From positions 806,001 through 870,000 of the forward strand of contig NZ_JAPNUE010000001.1 in NCBI RefSeq assembly GCF_026626305.1: a stretch of 64,000 nucleotides of DNA, written 5' to 3'. The stretch comes from Frigidibacter sp. RF13. Its GTDB lineage: Bacteria > Pseudomonadota > Alphaproteobacteria > Rhodobacterales > Rhodobacteraceae. Of the stretch, positions 61,670-64,000 are shown piece after piece; position 1 is the stretch's first letter; every line of letters starts with the position of its first letter. Under the pieces are notes generated by a model. It did no database searches. It was given only the letters and a program-made list of their open reading frames with translations, and was not told the origin of the DNA. A program made the translations under genes and the position numbers.

Positions 61670-62155
61670 ATGGGCGTGAGCGTGGGCATCATCATGGGAT
61701 CTCAGTCGGACTGGCCGACGATGAGAGAGGCTGCGGCCATCCTCGACGAACTCGGCGTGGTCTATGAGACCAAGATCGTCTCGGCCCACCGCACGCCCGA
61801 CCGGCTTTGGGATTATGGCAAACAGGCCGCCGGTCGCGGGCTTCAGGTGATCATCGCTGGCGCTGGCGGCGCGGCCCATCTGCCCGGCATGATGGCTTCG
61901 AAGACCCGCGTGCCGGTCATTGGAGTACCGGTGCAGACCAAGGCTTTGTCGGGTGTCGACAGCCTCTACTCCATCGTCCAGATGCCCAAGGGCTATCCGG
62001 TTGCCACGATGGCCATCGGCGCGGCGGGTGCGGCGAACGCGGGCCTTCTGGCGGCTGGCATCCTTGCCCTGCATGACCCTGCAGTGGCCGGGCGCCTCGA
62101 TGCCTGGCGCGCAGCCCTCTCGGCCTCGATCCCTGACGAGCCAGCCGATGAGTGA
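61670..62155 (+). CDS. purE: N5-carboxyaminoimidazole ribonucleotide mutase (PurE)
   Basis: A 161-residue class I PurE. The active site has [13 protein letters not shown] (Ser and Asp), [13 protein letters not shown] and [20 protein letters not shown]. It converts N5-CAIR to CAIR in purine synthesis. The start at 61670 ([10 protein letters not shown]) is set by homology. It overlaps purK by 8 bp. Confidence 0.95.
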   Translation: MGVSVGIIMGSQSDWPTMREAAAILDELGVVYETKIVSAHRTPDRLWDYGKQAAGRGLQVIIAGAGGAAHLPGMMASKTRVPVIGVPVQTKALSGVDSLYSIVQMPKGYPVATMAIGAAGAANAGLLAAGILALHDPAVAGRLDAWRAALSASIPDEPADE

Positions 62156-63215
62156 ACAGCTCGCCCCCGGTTCCGTCATCGGCATTCTCGGCGGTGGCCA
62201 GCTCGGCCGCATGCTGTCGGTCGCGGCAGCGCGGATCGGCTACCGGACCCATGTCTACGAGCCCTCCGCGAACCCGCCTGCCGCCGATGTCGCCCACAAG
62301 GTGACAACCGCGCCCTATGAGGACGAGGTGGCATTGCGCGCCTTTGCCGCCTCGGTCGATGTTATCACCTACGAGTTCGAGAATGTTCCGACCTCGGCGC
62401 TCGATCTTCTGGAAAGCCTGCGCCCGATCCGGCCGAACCGCCGGGCGCTCGCCACAAGTCAGGACCGGCTTCTAGAGAAGGATTTTCTGACCTCGATCGG
62501 CCTGACCACCGCGCCCTATGCGGCGGTGAGTGATGCCAAGAGCCTTGGTGCAGCAATGGCCCGGATCGGCACGCCCGCGATCCTGAAGACCACGCGTCTT
62601 GGCTATGACGGCAAGGGTCAGGCGCGGATCCTGTCCGCCGCCGATGCGCCCGCAGCGCTGGCCGCAATGAAGGGCACGCCCGCGGTTCTGGAAGGGTTTG
62701 TCACCTTCTCGCGTGAGGTGTCGGTGATCGCGGCGCGTTCGCTTTCGGGCGAGGTCGCGGCCTACGACCCGGGCGAGAATGTCCATCGCGACGGCATTCT
62801 GCATACGACGACAGTCCCCGCGCGGCTCAGCCCGGCGGAACGGACCGATGCCGTGCTTCTGGCCGCCCGCATCCTCAATGCGCTCGATTATGTCGGAGTG
62901 ATGGGGGTGGAGCTTTTCGTGACCGACAGGGGCCTTGTGGTGAACGAGATCGCGCCCCGTGTCCACAATTCCGGCCACTGGACCCAGAATGGCTGTGCCG
63001 TCGACCAGTTCGAGCAGCATATCCGTGCCGTGGCGGGCTGGCCGCTGGGTGACGGGGCACGGCATGCGAATGTCGAGATGGAGAACCTGATCGGCGACGA
63101 TGTGCTGCGGGTGTCGGAGCTTGCGCGGCAGAAAAACACGGCGATCCATCTCTACGGCAAGGCCGAGGCGCGGCCGGGCCGCAAGATGGGCCATGTGAAC
63201 CGTATCCTGACCTGA
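62148..63215 (+). CDS. purK: N5-carboxyaminoimidazole ribonucleotide synthetase (PurK)
   Basis: A 355-residue ATP-grasp enzyme. Landmarks are [47 protein letters not shown], and [19 protein letters not shown]. It makes N5-CAIR from AIR, bicarbonate and ATP, the step before PurE. Start 62148 ([10 protein letters not shown]) lies inside the purE end. Confidence 0.95.
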   Translation: MSEQLAPGSVIGILGGGQLGRMLSVAAARIGYRTHVYEPSANPPAADVAHKVTTAPYEDEVALRAFAASVDVITYEFENVPTSALDLLESLRPIRPNRRALATSQDRLLEKDFLTSIGLTTAPYAAVSDAKSLGAAMARIGTPAILKTTRLGYDGKGQARILSAADAPAALAAMKGTPAVLEGFVTFSREVSVIAARSLSGEVAAYDPGENVHRDGILHTTTVPARLSPAERTDAVLLAARILNALDYVGVMGVELFVTDRGLVVNEIAPRVHNSGHWTQNGCAVDQFEQHIRAVAGWPLGDGARHANVEMENLIGDDVLRVSELARQKNTAIHLYGKAEARPGRKMGHVNRILT

Positions 63216-63354
63216 GCAGCGGCTCGTCGAAGCCCTTCGGGCACTCCTCGCCCTCCCCCGACGAGAAACGAAGTGCCCGAAGAGGCGCGCCTGCAGATGC
63301 GGCTTGCATCGCCAGGCTGCGCGCCTAACCTGCCAGTCGGCAATGGGGGGTATC

Positions 63355-64000
63355 ATGTCGCTGACCGATCATTCCGCATCCGATCTCATGCGCCTTCTGA
63401 GCGCTCGCAAGGTCTCGGCAGAGGAGATCATGTGGGACTATCTCGACCGGATCGGCCAGGTGAATCCGGCGATCAACGCGCTTGTCTCGCTCATCGACCC
63501 CGACGCGGCCATGGCCATGGCGCGCGAGGCCGATGCGTCGCAGCCCAAGGGCTGGATGCATGGCGTGCCCGCCGCGCCGAAGGATCTGGTGGCGACAAAG
63601 GGCTTGCGCACCACCTGGGGCTCGCCGCTCTTTGCCGACCATGTGCCGGTGGCCGACGATCTGGTGGCCGCGCGGCAGCGGGCGGCGGGGGCGATCTTCA
63701 TCGGCAAGTCCAACACGCCGGAATGGGGCCATGGATCGCACAGCTTCAATCCGGTCCACGGCACGACGCTCAACCCCTATGACCGGACGCGCGGCGCGGG
63801 CGGCTCCTCGGGCGGCGCGGCAGCGGCACTTGCCGCGCGCCTCCTCGCCGTGGCCGACGGGTCGGACATGATGGGGTCCCTGCGCAACCCGGCGGCCTTC
63901 TGCAACGTCTACGGCTTCCGCCCGACCTGGGGCCTCGTGCCGCAGGATGCCGAGGGCGATACTTACCTGCACACGCTCTCGACCGAAGGCCCGATGGCGC
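63355..64000 (+). CDS. Amidase signature family protein (C-terminus beyond window)
   Basis: The first 215 residues of an amidase. The catalytic triad is visible: Lys in APKDLVATKGL, first Ser and nucleophile Ser in RGAGGSSGGAAAAL and SDMMGSLRNPAAFC. The conserved GFRPTWGLV follows. It may hydrolyse an amide such as an indole acetamide-type or dipeptide-like substrate; the family is broad. The gene is cut by the window end, so length and C-terminus are unknown. Confidence 0.92.
   Translation, partial: MSLTDHSASDLMRLLSARKVSAEEIMWDYLDRIGQVNPAINALVSLIDPDAAMAMAREADASQPKGWMHGVPAAPKDLVATKGLRTTWGSPLFADHVPVADDLVAARQRAAGAIFIGKSNTPEWGHGSHSFNPVHGTTLNPYDRTRGAGGSSGGAAAALAARLLAVADGSDMMGSLRNPAAFCNVYGFRPTWGLVPQDAEGDTYLHTLSTEGPMA

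Overview
The window reads as chromosomal DNA of a GC-rich alphaproteobacterium, very probably of the order Rhodobacterales (Rhodobacteraceae/Paracoccaceae). Pointers are a tRNA-His with no encoded G-1 and with A73, a RibB fused to a degenerate GTP cyclohydrolase II domain, a GTTC-N7-GTTC type LexA box, a stand-alone Hint-domain protein, DUF1150, DUF6324 and MmcB proteins, and a type II (AYRGAGR) CoxL.

Layout. 1-2.4 kb (minus): a sensory operon of a LuxR-type response regulator, a FIST-domain sensor resembling NosP, and the N-terminus of a NahK/ErcS'-like PAS kinase cut by the window edge. 2.6-6.8 kb (plus): coxG-coxS-coxL-coxM, a molybdenum hydroxylase of the CO-dehydrogenase family. 7.0-12.8 kb: a TIM-barrel isomerase-like gene, then a minus-strand iron operon hemP - imelysin - di-haem oxidoreductase - imelysin - DUF1513. 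13-15.3 kb: a lysine 2,3-aminomutase-like radical SAM enzyme and a sulfotransferase. 15.5-21.3 kb: a TRAP transporter (dctP-dctQ-dctM) divergent from its probable two-component system.

21.4-32.1 kb: the most notable region, a 10.7-kb element inserted in tRNA-Cys and bounded by a 48-bp direct repeat. It holds a tyrosine integrase, a divergent regulatory switch, a RepA-like replication ATPase and a compact head/packaging module (terminase large subunit, HNH nuclease, HK97 capsid, prohead protease, connector, portal). It has no tail, lysis or holin gene. This is the gene content of a capsid-forming phage-inducible chromosomal island (cf-PICI), a satellite that builds its own heads and needs a helper's tails. 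An integrase remnant just outside the right end suggests the site was used before.

32.5-37.2 kb: tRNA-Gly, an AT-richer surface-polysaccharide cluster (acyltransferase, GT2 glycosyltransferase, Wzy/ligase-like protein), then tRNA-His. 37.3-39.8 kb: two related small membrane proteins, DUF6324, mmcB with a LexA box, and two membrane proteins. 39.8-49.7 kb: the conserved nrdR-ribD ... ribE-ribB-ribH-nusB group, split by three capsule genes (kpsS, a Wza/KpsD-like exporter, kpsC) on the opposite strand. 49.9-55.8 kb: two glycosyltransferases, ubiK, lgt-midA-pgeF and a Hint protein whose nucleophile is missing. 55.9-64 kb: an Lrp regulator divergent from trxB, a fused ATP sulfurylase/APS kinase, cytochrome b561, DUF1150-hsp20 with a heat-shock-type promoter, purE-purK, and an amidase cut by the window end.

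Starts were chosen from Shine-Dalgarno sequences, signal peptides and overlaps, so several differ from the longest possible reading frame. All functions are read from motifs and context by eye; no database search was run.
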